Part shown: positions 33,015-42,206 of the stretch, in pieces | Layout of the letters: each line of letters starts with the position of its first letter | How positions within the stretch are numbered: the first letter of the stretch is position 1 | Assembly: GCA_031278215.1 (NCBI GenBank) | Contig: JAITKV010000044.1 | Coordinates: 1-45,509, forward strand | Origin: Spirochaetaceae bacterium | Lineage (GTDB): Bacteria; Spirochaetota; Spirochaetia; Treponematales; Breznakiellaceae | Length of the DNA stretch: 45,509 bases | Direction: 5' to 3' | The notes under the pieces: generated by a model | Seen by the model: the letters and a program-made list of their open reading frames with translations, nothing else | Told to the model about the DNA's origin: nothing | The model's database searches: none | Made by a program: the position numbers and the translations under genes

Positions 33015-33084
33015 GTAAACGGCGACGGCGTAAACGGCGACGGCGTAAACGGCGACGACGCAAACGGCGACGACGCAAACGGCG
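33015..33084. repeat. 15-bp tandem repeats upstream of the LptD-like gene
   Basis: Units GTAAACGGCGACGGC at 33015 and 33030, GTAAACGGCGACGAC at 33045, GCAAACGGCGACGAC at 33060 and a partial fifth at 33075. Read on the minus strand in frame they would encode (A/T)(S/P)SPF pentapeptides. A hairpin GGGGT-TTGAT-ACCCC (32997-33011) lies between them and the start codon. Confidence 0.8.
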
Positions 33085-33184
33085 GTTTGACAATGTTGCG
33101 TTTAGATTGCATGGCAGCAAACCCCACAGTTAAATAATTTCCTTGCAGACCGAACCTTGTAAACAATGTAACGCCTACAAGACA

Positions 33185-33202
33185 CCCGCCCTAAACGGCG
33201 GG
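33185..33202. repeat. GC-rich hairpin after uvrA
   Basis: CCCGCC (33185-33190) and GGCGGG (33197-33202) with loop CTAAAC, just past the uvrA stop. No T-run follows on the minus strand. The sequence resembles the subterminal hairpins of IS200/IS605-type elements, but no transposase is present. Confidence 0.45.
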
Positions 33203-33207
33203 GAGGT

Positions 33208-36051
33208 TCATCGTATCCTGTCGAACATTGCCTTAAGATATATCCCCGTATAGGATTTTGAAAAGGCCGATACCTTTTCGGGGGTTCCGGCAACCACCAC
33301 TTCCCCGCCCCGGTGGCCCCCTTCGGGTCCCAGGTCTATGATATGATCCGCCTGGAGCAGCACGTCCAAGTTGTGTTCGATCATCAACACCGTATTCCCC
33401 TGATCCACCAGACGCTGTATGACCTCCATAAGCTGCTTGACATCCGCAAAGTGGAGCCCCGTGGTAGGCTCGTCCAGTATGTACAGGGTTTTTCCGGTAG
33501 ACCGCTTGCTTAGTTCCAGGGCAAGCTTAACCCGCTGGGCTTCGCCTCCGGACAGGGTTAGGGCGGATTGCCCCAGCTTAACGTATCCCAGACCCACCGA
33601 AAGAAGCGTATCGAGTTTACGGGAAACCTGGGGTATGTTTTTAAAGAAGCCCCCCGCCTCTTCGATGGTCATATCCAGTACATCGGCGATGTTTTTGCCC
33701 TTGTACCGTATTTCCAGGGTTTCCTGGTTAAAGCGCCTGCCGTGGCAGACATCACAGGTGATATATACGTCGGGAAGAAAATTCATCTCTATCTTAATCG
33801 TTCCGTCTCCGGAGCAGTTTTCACAGCGCCCCCCCCGGACATTAAACGAAAAACGCCCCGGCTTGTATCCCCGCATTTTAGATTCCCGCAGGGCCGCATA
33901 TACTTCGCGGATCGCCCCGAAGACCTGCACATAGGTGGCCGGATTTGACCGGGGGGTTCTACCGATGGGGCTTTGATCAATATCGATTACCTTGTCGATG
34001 TACTCGGTCCCTTCGATATCGTCATAGGCCCCCTCCACATGGTTGGAATTGTAGATCCGGTTCGCCAGGGCCGGATACAGCACATCCCCCAACAGGGTGG
34101 ACTTACCCGAACCTGACACTCCGGTGATGCAGGTAAAAACCCCCAGGGGTATGTCCACGTCGATGTTTTTTAAATTATGCTCCCGGACCCCCCCCAGGCG
34201 AAGATACTTGCCGTTCCCCCGGCGCCGTTCTTTGGGGATCTCCATTTTAATAGCCCCCGCCAGGTACTGCCCGGTAAGGCTTTGGGCAACCTTCATTATC
34301 TCCTGCGGCGTCCCCTGGGCTATCACCCTTCCTCCATGGACCCCCGCGCCGGGCCCCAGGTCCACAATATGATCGGCGGTCCGCAGGGTCTGTTCGTCGT
34401 GTTCCACCACGATAAGGGTGTTTCCCAGATCCCGCAGGTACAAGAGGGTGTCAATAAGCCGCTGGTTGTCCCGCTGATGAAGGCCGATGGAAGGTTCGTC
34501 CAGAATATACAAAACCCCCATAAGGCTTGAACCTATTTGGGTGGCCAGCCGTATCCGCTGGGCTTCCCCCCCCGAAAGGGTCGCGGATTTTCGTTCCAGG
34601 GAAAGATAATCAAGCCCCACGTTCTGCATAAACTTTAGCCGGGCGTTAATTTCTTTAAGAATCTGGCGGGCTATTTTTTTTTCCGCCGCGCCAAGCTGCA
34701 GGGCCTTGAAAAAATTAAGCGAATCGGCCACCGAAAGGCTGGAAAGCTCCCAGATGTTTTTTTCTCCCACCGTAACCCCCAGGGCCTCGGGCTTTAGCCG
34801 TTTTCCTTCGCAGTCTTCGCAGGGTTTTTGGCTCATAAACTTTTCAAGCCATTCCTTAATTCCCGGGGACTGGGTTTCAAAGTACCGGCGCCGTAGATCC
34901 TCCAAGACCCCCGGAAAACGGGAGGTATATTCAAAGCGGCCCGTTCCTTCCCGGTTTTTGTACCGGACCTTAATTTCGTCCTTGCTGCCGTAAAGGATGG
35001 CGTCGAGAATATTTTTGGGCAGTTCCTTAAAGGGGGTGTCAAGGCTAAAGTTATAATGCCGGGCCAGGCTTTTAAAACGGCTCCGGTGCCAGGCGCTGTC
35101 GGGGTTATAGGGAATGCAGCCCCCCTCGTTAAACGAAAGGCCCCTGTCGGGAATTACCAGGCTGGGATCAAATTCCAGTTTAAGCCCCAGGCCGGAACAG
35201 GAAGGGCAGGCGCCGTAGGGATTATTAAACGAAAAAAGCCGGGGCTGGAGTTCGGGAATTGAAATACCGCAGTCGGGGCAGGCGCTTTTTTGGGAGACAA
35301 AGTATTCGTTGATCCGGTCTTCCCCTTTTTTTTGGGCCAGGATAAGCATGATCCCCCCGGCGGTTTGGAGGGCCGTTTCCACGGATTCCGCAAGCCGGGG
35401 CCGTATGCCGGGCCCTACCACAAGACGGTCTATGATAATTTCTATCGTATGTTTTTTTTGTTTGTCCAGTTTAAGCGGTTTTGAATCTTCGTCCAGATTA
35501 ACCGGCGCCCCGTCTATCCGCATCCGGACAAACCCCGCCCGGCGGGCATCGTCAATGATATTGCGGTGCTCTCCCTTCTTTCCCCGGATCACCGGAGCAA
35601 GAAGCTGTACCCGGTCTCCCTTACCCAGGGCCAGGATAGTTTCGATAATCGAATCCACCCCCTGTTCCTGAATCTCCCTGCCGCACCGGGGGCAGTGGGG
35701 CCTGCCTATCCGCGCGTACAAAAGACGGTAATAATCGTAAATTTCCGTAACCGTCCCCACGGTGGACCGGGGATTGCGGTGGGTGGTCTTTTGTTCTATA
35801 GAGATAGCCGGAGAAAGCCCCTCGATGTAATCCAAATCGGGCTTGTCCATGCGGCCCAAAAACTGCCTGGCATAGGCGGAAAGGCTTTCCACATAGCGCC
35901 GCTGGCCTTCGGCAAAGATTGTATCAAAGGCCAGGGAGCTTTTTCCCGACCCGGAAAGGCCGGAAATAACGATAAGTTTGTCCCGGGGAAGTTCCAGATC
36001 TATATTTTTTAAGTTATGTTCCCGGGCCCCTTTAATAATAAGCTTGTCCAT
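33208..36051 (-). CDS. uvrA: Excinuclease ABC subunit A
   Basis: 947 residues from ATG 36051, full length for UvrA, the damage-sensing ATPase of nucleotide excision repair. Two ABC modules are present: Walker [10 protein letters not shown] (31-39) and GVSGSGKST, signatures LSGGEAQR (twice) and two ILDEP Walker B motifs. Zinc-finger cysteines are intact ([32 protein letters not shown]). The frame is open 16 codons upstream, but the promoter at 36058-36086 lies there, so ATG 36051 is favoured. uvrB is not in the window. Confidence 0.97.
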   Translation of the reverse strand: MDKLIIKGAREHNLKNIDLELPRDKLIVISGLSGSGKSSLAFDTIFAEGQRRYVESLSAYARQFLGRMDKPDLDYIEGLSPAISIEQKTTHRNPRSTVGTVTEIYDYYRLLYARIGRPHCPRCGREIQEQGVDSIIETILALGKGDRVQLLAPVIRGKKGEHRNIIDDARRAGFVRMRIDGAPVNLDEDSKPLKLDKQKKHTIEIIIDRLVVGPGIRPRLAESVETALQTAGGIMLILAQKKGEDRINEYFVSQKSACPDCGISIPELQPRLFSFNNPYGACPSCSGLGLKLEFDPSLVIPDRGLSFNEGGCIPYNPDSAWHRSRFKSLARHYNFSLDTPFKELPKNILDAILYGSKDEIKVRYKNREGTGRFEYTSRFPGVLEDLRRRYFETQSPGIKEWLEKFMSQKPCEDCEGKRLKPEALGVTVGEKNIWELSSLSVADSLNFFKALQLGAAEKKIARQILKEINARLKFMQNVGLDYLSLERKSATLSGGEAQRIRLATQIGSSLMGVLYILDEPSIGLHQRDNQRLIDTLLYLRDLGNTLIVVEHDEQTLRTADHIVDLGPGAGVHGGRVIAQGTPQEIMKVAQSLTGQYLAGAIKMEIPKERRRGNGKYLRLGGVREHNLKNIDVDIPLGVFTCITGVSGSGKSTLLGDVLYPALANRIYNSNHVEGAYDDIEGTEYIDKVIDIDQSPIGRTPRSNPATYVQVFGAIREVYAALRESKMRGYKPGRFSFNVRGGRCENCSGDGTIKIEMNFLPDVYITCDVCHGRRFNQETLEIRYKGKNIADVLDMTIEEAGGFFKNIPQVSRKLDTLLSVGLGYVKLGQSALTLSGGEAQRVKLALELSKRSTGKTLYILDEPTTGLHFADVKQLMEVIQRLVDQGNTVLMIEHNLDVLLQADHIIDLGPEGGHRGGEVVVAGTPEKVSAFSKSYTGIYLKAMFDRIR

Positions 36052-36057
36052 GGTCCA

Positions 36058-36086
36058 AGCATATCCCGGCCCGGCAGAACCGGCAA
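36058..36086 (-). promoter_or_regulatory. uvrA promoter
   Basis: Minus-strand TTGCCG (36086-36081) and TATGCT (36063-36058) are 17 bp apart. The ATG starts 6 bases after the -10 box, which implies a leaderless transcript. No LexA-like palindrome was recognised. Confidence 0.65.
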
Positions 36087-36183
36087 GAGAAGGGTTCAAA
36101 ATATCCGGGGAATTCAGGACTAAATGACCCCCGGGGCGGTTCCATCGAACCGGAGCTCCGCACCCTCCCCGGTATTAGCCCCT

Positions 36184-37083
36184 TCAAGTAAAGGAAAAAG
36201 CCCCGTATCCCACAAAAAACCCGGGCAGGGATCCTTCTTCGATCATCGCGGTATCGGCGCTGGTCCCGTATTCCAGTAATACGCCCCTGGTCCCGGCGCT
36301 TTCACCGGCCCCCGGGGACCCCAGGACCAGGGCCGCGCCAAGGCAGCCAAGAACCGCCCCGGCGGAACAGGCGGATTTTTCTTCCTCCGCCCGCTGTAAA
36401 ACCAGTTCCGGATCTCCGGTTCCCAGCGCCTCGATAAAGCGGCGGTCGTTGACGGTCCGTACCCAGTCAAGGGCTTTCTGCCCGGACCCCTGGGGGCAAA
36501 AACCATAGTTGGGGCCGTAGTGGGTTAAATCGGTGGAACCCAGCACTTTAAGGTCCCTTCCCAAAGAAGACGCGGCCCCCGCAAGGGTTTTTCCCGCTTC
36601 AAAAGAAGAGATCGCCGCGGGCAGCCTAAGCCAAAGAAGCCTGGCCCGGGGAAAAAAGTACCGCGCCATGGGAAGAAGCACCTCCACGGTATTATCCTGC
36701 CACCGGTCCGGTTCCCCGCCGGCCTTGGCCAGGCACAGATCCCGCAATTCCGTGTCGATGGGTATATGTCCCAGGGGGGTTTCCACGGCGTCTTCCATGG
36801 CAAACAGGGGCGCCGCGGTCCGGGGAAGATGCCCACCCAGGACCGCGAGGGTCCCCTCCCAATCTTCGGCGCCGGGAAAATCCGTCAGCGCCGCGACGGC
36901 CCGGGCGGCAATGGCGCCGGAATAGTACCACCCCGCGTGGGGAGCCGCGGCTACACGCGCCGCCGGCAGGGAATTCTCGGGTTTCCCCCCTCTGCCGGGG
37001 GCAAATTTACTTAAAACCCCGGCTATCTTCTGCGGATCCTGGGGATACCACCCCGGCGGAAGACAAGGTTTTCTTACTTTCAT
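36184..37083 (-). CDS. MEMO-family protein (AmmeMemoRadiSam system protein B)
   Basis: A 299-residue member of the Memo/AmmeMemoRadiSam B family, related to extradiol dioxygenases. Landmarks are the N-terminal PPGWYPQDPQ, APHAGWYYSGAIAARA (metal-ligand His candidate) and STDLTHYGPNYGF. In many bacteria the gene accompanies an AMMECR1 domain and a radical SAM gene; neither partner is adjacent here. The biochemical role of the bacterial family is unknown. It diverges from the GGDEF-like gene. Confidence 0.8.
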   Translation of the reverse strand: MKVRKPCLPPGWYPQDPQKIAGVLSKFAPGRGGKPENSLPAARVAAAPHAGWYYSGAIAARAVAALTDFPGAEDWEGTLAVLGGHLPRTAAPLFAMEDAVETPLGHIPIDTELRDLCLAKAGGEPDRWQDNTVEVLLPMARYFFPRARLLWLRLPAAISSFEAGKTLAGAASSLGRDLKVLGSTDLTHYGPNYGFCPQGSGQKALDWVRTVNDRRFIEALGTGDPELVLQRAEEEKSACSAGAVLGCLGAALVLGSPGAGESAGTRGVLLEYGTSADTAMIEEGSLPGFFVGYGAFSFT

Positions 37084-37128
37084 CGCGTTTTCCCTGTTTT
37101 TATTCTAGCAGAAAAACGTAAAACCGTA

Positions 37129-37134
37129 TATAAT
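37129..37134 (+). promoter_or_regulatory. -10 box of the GGDEF-like gene
   Basis: TATAAT, 19 bases before the TTG start, with GAGGAA (37143-37148) as ribosome binding site. The -35 box is not clear. Confidence 0.45.
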
Positions 37135-37153
37135 TGGCCTGTGAGGAACGAAG

Positions 37154-38788
37154 TTGAGATCTAAAATCCCCGCTTTTGTGGCGCTGGTTTGTATTCTTGT
37201 CTACTTGGCGGCGGTGGTCTCCGCGGCATACCGGGTGTACCGCAGCGTTGACGGCCAGCATCGGCAGGGGGAGCGGGAACTGGACGAACTGCAGGCCCTG
37301 CTTTCCCAAAACGGGGATAATTTTCGCAGCGAAGCATTCCGGGAAACGATCCGCAAAACCATAATGGACTACAGGGTTCTTCAGGGGATCATTGTTACCG
37401 GTTCCGGGACCGAGGATATGCCCTTTGAACGGGAACAGGGCGCCCTTATCCGCCAGGAGGGGGGAAGGCCCCGGTTTATTACCCGGTTCGGCTATTCCGG
37501 GCTTAAGGCCAGGCAGGTGGACATCCCCGGGCTGCGGAATGTAAATATCTATTCGGTTATCAACACGGTAAATTATGAATACATGGTCTACGTACTCAAA
37601 CAAACCCTGGTTGCCATTCTGGGGGCCCTGATTGTGTCGTTCTTTACCATGATTGTTACATCCCTGGCCCGGGCAAAAACAGACGAAGACGCTTCCCGGG
37701 CCGGAAAACCCGCCGATGCGGCGGCGGAAGGCTCTTCCTTAAACAGGGCCGAAGACACCGCCGCTTTTTCCGGGACCGCCCTTGAAGAAGAAGCCCCGGC
37801 GGAACCCTTCGAAAACGGGGACCTTGATTTTTCCGGGTTTGACGCCGGCGGCAAAACGGAAAGCGGCGTTCCCTCCCCGGACGCCGGCGCGGATAAAACC
37901 GATGACTTTAATCTGAATGATTTTCTGGACGAGGAAGAACTTGCTTTTCCCGGCGAGGATCTGCCCGCCATGGATCTGCCCGGCGCCGGTTTTCCCGGCG
38001 GGGATCTGTCCGGCGGGGATTCGGCGGATTTTCCGGATCCGGGGCAGGATGAGCTTTCCGGCGGGGAGCTGCCGGATCAGGGATTTTCGTACCAGGTCCA
38101 GTCAGAAACGGAAGAAGAGCCCTTTTCGGACCTTGAGACGGAGGAGGGCTCGGAATTTTCCGTCGCCGAAGACGCCGTCGCCGAAGACGCCGTTACCGAA
38201 GACGCCGTCGCCGAAGACGCCGTCGCCGAAGATGCCGTCATCGAAGACGCCTTTGCTTCCGGCAATGCAAACCCCAAGGGGCTTTATTCCCCCCGAAGCA
38301 ACATAGGCTGGGAGGCCTATGTCCAGGACCGGCTTACCTCCGAGATCCACCGCTGCGCGGCTTCCGAACAGGATCTGGTGGTGCTGTTGATGGAATGCGG
38401 CGAAGGGGTAAACTGCGACGGGACCCTGTACAAAAAACTTGCCGGAGAGGCGGTGAATTTTTTTAACCTGCGGGATCTAAGTTTTGAAAACGGGGAACGG
38501 GGCATTACGGTAATTATTCCCAACGCGGACCTGGAACACGGGATTATTAAGGCCGAAGAATTCCACTCCCGGATTTTAAAAACCTGCGCCGGGCAGATCC
38601 ATGCAAAAAACGACTTTCTTATCGGCATCAGTTCCCGGTCCGGCAGGCTTATCGAAGCGGAACGGCTGCTTCTGGAAGCCGCCAAGGCCCTGGAAAAAGC
38701 AAAGATCGAACAGAGTACGCCCATTGTGGCCTTTAAAAGCGATCCGGAAAAATACAGGGAATTTATCAAGAAAAATTCCGCCGGCTAA
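37154..38788 (+). CDS. Two-TM membrane protein with degenerate GGDEF-like domain
   Basis: 544 residues with a TTG start behind GAGGAA. A membrane helix (about 6-27), an extracytoplasmic region (about 28-145) and a second helix (about 147-172) precede an acidic, repeat-rich linker (about 175-375). The last about 160 residues follow the GGDEF fold (EQDLVVLLMECGEG, FHSRILKTCAGQIHAKNDFLIGISS, LLLEAAKALEKAKIEQSTPIV), but the active-site GGDEF is replaced by ENGERG, so cyclic-di-GMP synthesis is unlikely. It may be a membrane receptor or scaffold. The gene is monocistronic. Confidence 0.7.
   Translation: MRSKIPAFVALVCILVYLAAVVSAAYRVYRSVDGQHRQGERELDELQALLSQNGDNFRSEAFRETIRKTIMDYRVLQGIIVTGSGTEDMPFEREQGALIRQEGGRPRFITRFGYSGLKARQVDIPGLRNVNIYSVINTVNYEYMVYVLKQTLVAILGALIVSFFTMIVTSLARAKTDEDASRAGKPADAAAEGSSLNRAEDTAAFSGTALEEEAPAEPFENGDLDFSGFDAGGKTESGVPSPDAGADKTDDFNLNDFLDEEELAFPGEDLPAMDLPGAGFPGGDLSGGDSADFPDPGQDELSGGELPDQGFSYQVQSETEEEPFSDLETEEGSEFSVAEDAVAEDAVTEDAVAEDAVAEDAVIEDAFASGNANPKGLYSPRSNIGWEAYVQDRLTSEIHRCAASEQDLVVLLMECGEGVNCDGTLYKKLAGEAVNFFNLRDLSFENGERGITVIIPNADLEHGIIKAEEFHSRILKTCAGQIHAKNDFLIGISSRSGRLIEAERLLLEAAKALEKAKIEQSTPIVAFKSDPEKYREFIKKNSAG
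38165..38251 (+). repeat. 15-bp tandem repeats coding for EDAVA units
   Basis: Nearly six copies of GCCGAAGACGCCGTC with few changes, in frame, encoding AEDAV/TEDAV/IEDAF. Length change would keep the frame. Confidence 0.9.
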
Positions 38789-38808
38789 CGCCGGGGCGGA
38801 ACATGAAC

Positions 38809-38847
38809 ACCGCCGGAAACCGCCGCCGGAAACCACCGCCGGAAACC
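38809..38847. repeat. Three tandem 13-bp repeats
   Basis: ACCGCCGGAAACC, GCCGCCGGAAACC and ACCGCCGGAAACC in the 101-bp gap between two convergent genes. No terminator hairpin with T-run is apparent in this gap. Confidence 0.8.
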
Positions 38848-38889
38848 GCCGCAGGGAGAGAATTCCCGATTGAATGAATCAGCGCTTTC

Positions 38890-39849
38890 TTAGCGAAAAT
38901 AATTTTGATCCCGAAGCAGCCGGCTTACCGTCCATTGGGGCAGCACAAACAGGTAAGGTTTTCCGCTTACCAACCCGGGGCTCTTGTCTTCTTCTGTTTC
39001 TCCTATCTGCAGCAACAATACCGAACCGTTCCCCAGTTCCAGGCTTATCCGGGCCCGGGGATTAAAATTAACGGGTATCCTAAAATCCTCTCCCTGGGCT
39101 TCCAGGATCCCCCGGATCCAGTTTTCAAGGTTCTCCCGGTCAAGGATGGGGGCGCCCCCTTCAAAATTCCAGTTTTCGCCGCTGCGGACAATGCCGAAAT
39201 TTTCGACCCCTTCGGCGCCGGTAAAGTTTACCTGCACCTTTTGAACCAGATCGAGGGAAACTTCTTCAAAGAGCCTAAGGTCATACCAGGACGATCGCTG
39301 TCCGTTCACGTAGGACCCGATAAGCCGGTTGCCGGAACGAAAAACATTTTCCCCGTTCCTGCGCAAGAATACCTCTTTGCCCGAAGCGTCGTCTCTGCCC
39401 ACCAGCAAGTCCAGCAGGGGAAGGCCCGCGCCGCCCCGGATAACAAGCCGGGCGGCGTTATCCGTAAGCCCCAGATCCGCATGGTTTTCCGGCGAAGAGC
39501 CCCGCCGGGGAAAGGCCCCCCTGGTTTCCAGAATCCTAAACAGGTCATCCACCCTCCCCTGCTTAACCGGAACTTCCATAACCGGAGAGGACTCCCCGGC
39601 GCCGGGGAATTCCCCGGGGGCCGCCAGCAGGGCGGCCCATTGGCCGTTTCGCAGGACCAGCTCAAGTTTTTCTTGTCCCCGAAAAATCTCAATGCGGTCC
39701 GCCTCTTCCCTGGCCCCGGCGGGGAGCCAGGTAAAGTACGCGTTCCGGGTGTTGACCCTCGCGGGATCAAAAAACAGGGTAAGGCCGTATACCAGCGCCA
39801 GCGCCGCGGCGGCGGATCCCAAGAGGATGATCTTCTTTTTATAGGGCAT
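38890..39849 (-). CDS. DUF4340 domain protein of the Gld-type ABC operon
   Basis: A 319-residue protein with one N-terminal membrane helix (about 6-26) and a soluble extracytoplasmic body containing DUF4340-like sequence (SSWYDLRLFEEVSLDLVQKV, GENWNFEGGAPILDRENLENW). DUF4340 proteins often follow GldG-like genes. It overlaps the upstream GldG-like gene by 11 bp and is last in the operon. It probably acts with that protein on the outer face of the membrane. Confidence 0.75.
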   Translation of the reverse strand: MPYKKKIILLGSAAAALALVYGLTLFFDPARVNTRNAYFTWLPAGAREEADRIEIFRGQEKLELVLRNGQWAALLAAPGEFPGAGESSPVMEVPVKQGRVDDLFRILETRGAFPRRGSSPENHADLGLTDNAARLVIRGGAGLPLLDLLVGRDDASGKEVFLRRNGENVFRSGNRLIGSYVNGQRSSWYDLRLFEEVSLDLVQKVQVNFTGAEGVENFGIVRSGENWNFEGGAPILDRENLENWIRGILEAQGEDFRIPVNFNPRARISLELGNGSVLLLQIGETEEDKSPGLVSGKPYLFVLPQWTVSRLLRDQNYFR

Positions 39850-41473
39850 GGAACTGCTCCTTTTTATTTTTCCGTTTAAAGACGCGGTATGCTCCGATGA
39901 TGATTATGCCAAGGGGAAGGATAAATATGTTAAGGAGCCGGGAAAAAAACATTGTGCCTTCCCGCTTAAGTTCACCGGTAATGCGATCAAGCCGGCCCGA
40001 TCCGCTGTGGCGGTTGCGGATTCCCACAATATCGCCGTCGTTCCCAAGCCAGTCCGCCGCCTGCACAAGAAAATCAAAGTTAAGGCTTTGCTGCCTTTGG
40101 GTATAGACGGCCAACGCGCCCCCTATGTCCGCATCCCCCACCACCACGATCCGGGATTCCTTGGGTTCCACGGGCATATCCGGCAGTTCCTCCGGCGGCG
40201 CCGTCCAAAGATCTTCTTCTATTTCTCCGGTTTCCCGCCGGGGCTTTTCCACATCCGCAAACCAGCTGGGGAAACGGCCTTCCAGGGCCAGGACCAGGAT
40301 TTTTTCTCCTTCACTTGCGCCGGCCTCGGCGTCGAAAAGATCGTATTGTTCCGGCCGCAGGGCAAAATCCCTGGTCATAAGCCAGGCCCGGGGGGTGGAT
40401 GTAAAAAGCACTTCGCCGGTAACTTCGCCGCCGCCGGAATCGGGGAGGGTAAGGCTTAGGGGGCTGGCCCAAAAAAGATCAAGGCCGGCAAAACCGGAGC
40501 TAAGAACGTGATCTTTATTTTCCTGGCGTTCCAAAACCCGCACCCAGGGCGCATAGGGAATTTGAAGGATCTGTCTGGAAACGGGATCTTGGTAGGGTAT
40601 GGGCAGGGCGGCTTGATCCAGCACCAGGCTTTGCCCCACGGTGGCGCCGTAATACGAAATCATAGAAAGAAGCCCCCCGTCTTTTTTTAGCCGGGCTTCC
40701 CAGGTGGAAAAAAAGTCCATGTCGACGCTTTCAACCGCAAAGAGCACCCTGCCCCCTAATTGTATGTACCGGTCTATCCGGTACAGGCTGTACTCATCCA
40801 GTTCTTCTACACCCCCAAATACAAAAAGCACGGGAAGGGTATCGGGGATTTCTTCTCCGGGGGCAAGCTGCAATACCGAATATCCGGATTGCAGAAGGGC
40901 CCGGTTAAAGTCGCCGTAGTATTCATTCCAGTCTTTTTGAGGTTCGCAGGCAATAACCCCCAGTTCCCGGCGCTTTCCCCGGACCAGGGAACGGATCCGG
41001 CTGGTAATATTGTATTCCAGGGCGTCCAGGGAAAAAACCCAGCCAAGCACTTCCAGCTTGTCAAGGTATTCAATGACAATTCCGGAATAGACCATGGAAA
41101 AACTTGCCTCGTCCTGTCTTACATCCTGGAATTGCTGTGGAACCAGGCCGTACCGTTCCGCCTCCTGTATGTCGCCCCCCGGATCTCTTACCATAACCCG
41201 GATCTTGCCCCGGGAGCGGGCCTCGTATTCCCGCAGAAGATCGGTTATTTCAGAGGGGGCCGGATCTACGGACAAAAGCTTGCCCGAAAGAAAATACGTG
41301 ATCCGTACTTCTTCGTCAATTTCGTTGTAAAGATTCCGGGACACCGGGGAAAGGGTATAGGCCTTATTCGCCGTTAGATCCCCCCGGAACCAGATACGGC
41401 GGCTTACCAGCAGCAGCAGCAGCATAACAAGGGCGCTTAGGATCGTAAGGACGGCTTGTTGTTTTTTCGTCAT
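39839..41473 (-). CDS. GldG-like ABC transporter auxiliary protein
   Basis: 544 residues with a membrane helix at each end (about 8-25 and 505-528) and a large extracytoplasmic part between. The N-terminal sequence (TANKAYTLSPVSRNLYNEIDEEVRITYFLSG) and the region FVFGGVEELDEYSLYRIDRYI match the GldG / ABC_transp_aux family. In Flavobacterium GldA-GldF-GldG is an ABC system required for gliding; the substrate is unknown. Spirochetes do not glide that way, so the system here probably serves envelope biogenesis. It starts one base after the permease stop. Confidence 0.8.
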   Translation of the reverse strand: MTKKQQAVLTILSALVMLLLLLVSRRIWFRGDLTANKAYTLSPVSRNLYNEIDEEVRITYFLSGKLLSVDPAPSEITDLLREYEARSRGKIRVMVRDPGGDIQEAERYGLVPQQFQDVRQDEASFSMVYSGIVIEYLDKLEVLGWVFSLDALEYNITSRIRSLVRGKRRELGVIACEPQKDWNEYYGDFNRALLQSGYSVLQLAPGEEIPDTLPVLFVFGGVEELDEYSLYRIDRYIQLGGRVLFAVESVDMDFFSTWEARLKKDGGLLSMISYYGATVGQSLVLDQAALPIPYQDPVSRQILQIPYAPWVRVLERQENKDHVLSSGFAGLDLFWASPLSLTLPDSGGGEVTGEVLFTSTPRAWLMTRDFALRPEQYDLFDAEAGASEGEKILVLALEGRFPSWFADVEKPRRETGEIEEDLWTAPPEELPDMPVEPKESRIVVVGDADIGGALAVYTQRQQSLNFDFLVQAADWLGNDGDIVGIRNRHSGSGRLDRITGELKREGTMFFSRLLNIFILPLGIIIIGAYRVFKRKNKKEQFHAL

Positions 41474-41474
41474 G

Positions 41475-42206
41475 CTAACTCCATTTCCTAAAAAGGATTA
41501 CCCGGGTATTGAAAAACAAAAACATCACCGTGGTAATAACAAAAAACGCCAAATCCCTGGTGTCAATAATTCCCTTGGAAAAACTGTCAAAATGAAAGGA
41601 CAGGGAAAGAAAGTTTACCCCCGCGGCCAGGAAGGGGGGCAGGGAAACCGTTAGGGCAAGCTGGTTGATCATGATGCTTACCAAAAGCACCGCGGTGCTG
41701 CCCAGAAAGGCCCCGGCCTGGTTTTTTGAAAGGCTGGAAAGCAGCAGGCCCAGGGCGGAGGCGGCGGAACCCAGGAGCAGGGCGCCGGCGTATTCACCGG
41801 CCAGCACCCCCAGGTCAAAGCGGCCCAGGGGAAGAATCGAAAGCGGCACCGGCAGAGTTAAACCCAGCAGTATCAAAACCACCGTAAGGGCGGCGGTGAA
41901 TTTTCCCAGCACCAGATCCCATTCGGAAAACGGCATGGTCAAAAGAAGTTCTATGCTTCCCAGCTTGCGCTCCTCGGCCCAGGACTTCATGGTGATCATA
42001 GGAATTACCAGGATAAAAGCGAGGGGAAAGGCGGCAAAGTAGGGACGCAGGCTGGCTATGTTCATGGTAAAATAACGCTGCAGATAGTAAAGCCAAATCG
42101 AACAAAAGAGGGTAAAGAAAAGACAGATCCCGTAAAACAGGGGGGAATTAAACAGCGTAAATAGTTCTTTTTTTGCAAGAATCCAGGGCTTTGGCAGTTT
42201 CATCAT
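41475..42206 (-). CDS. ABC-2 type permease, GldF-like
   Basis: A 243-residue protein with about six membrane helices and the ABC-2/GldF pattern (WILAKKELFTLFNSPLFYG, MITMKSWAEERKLGSIELLLTMP). It forms the membrane channel with the ATPase encoded just upstream, overlapping its stop by 4 bp (ATGA). Confidence 0.85.
   Translation of the reverse strand: MMKLPKPWILAKKELFTLFNSPLFYGICLFFTLFCSIWLYYLQRYFTMNIASLRPYFAAFPLAFILVIPMITMKSWAEERKLGSIELLLTMPFSEWDLVLGKFTAALTVVLILLGLTLPVPLSILPLGRFDLGVLAGEYAGALLLGSAASALGLLLSSLSKNQAGAFLGSTAVLLVSIMINQLALTVSLPPFLAAGVNFLSLSFHFDSFSKGIIDTRDLAFFVITTVMFLFFNTRVILFRKWS

Noticed and set aside
33102-33293. 63-codon minus ORF between uvrA and the LptD-like gene as a transposase remnant
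   Set aside because: No TnpA or TnpB motif could be seen in the translation.
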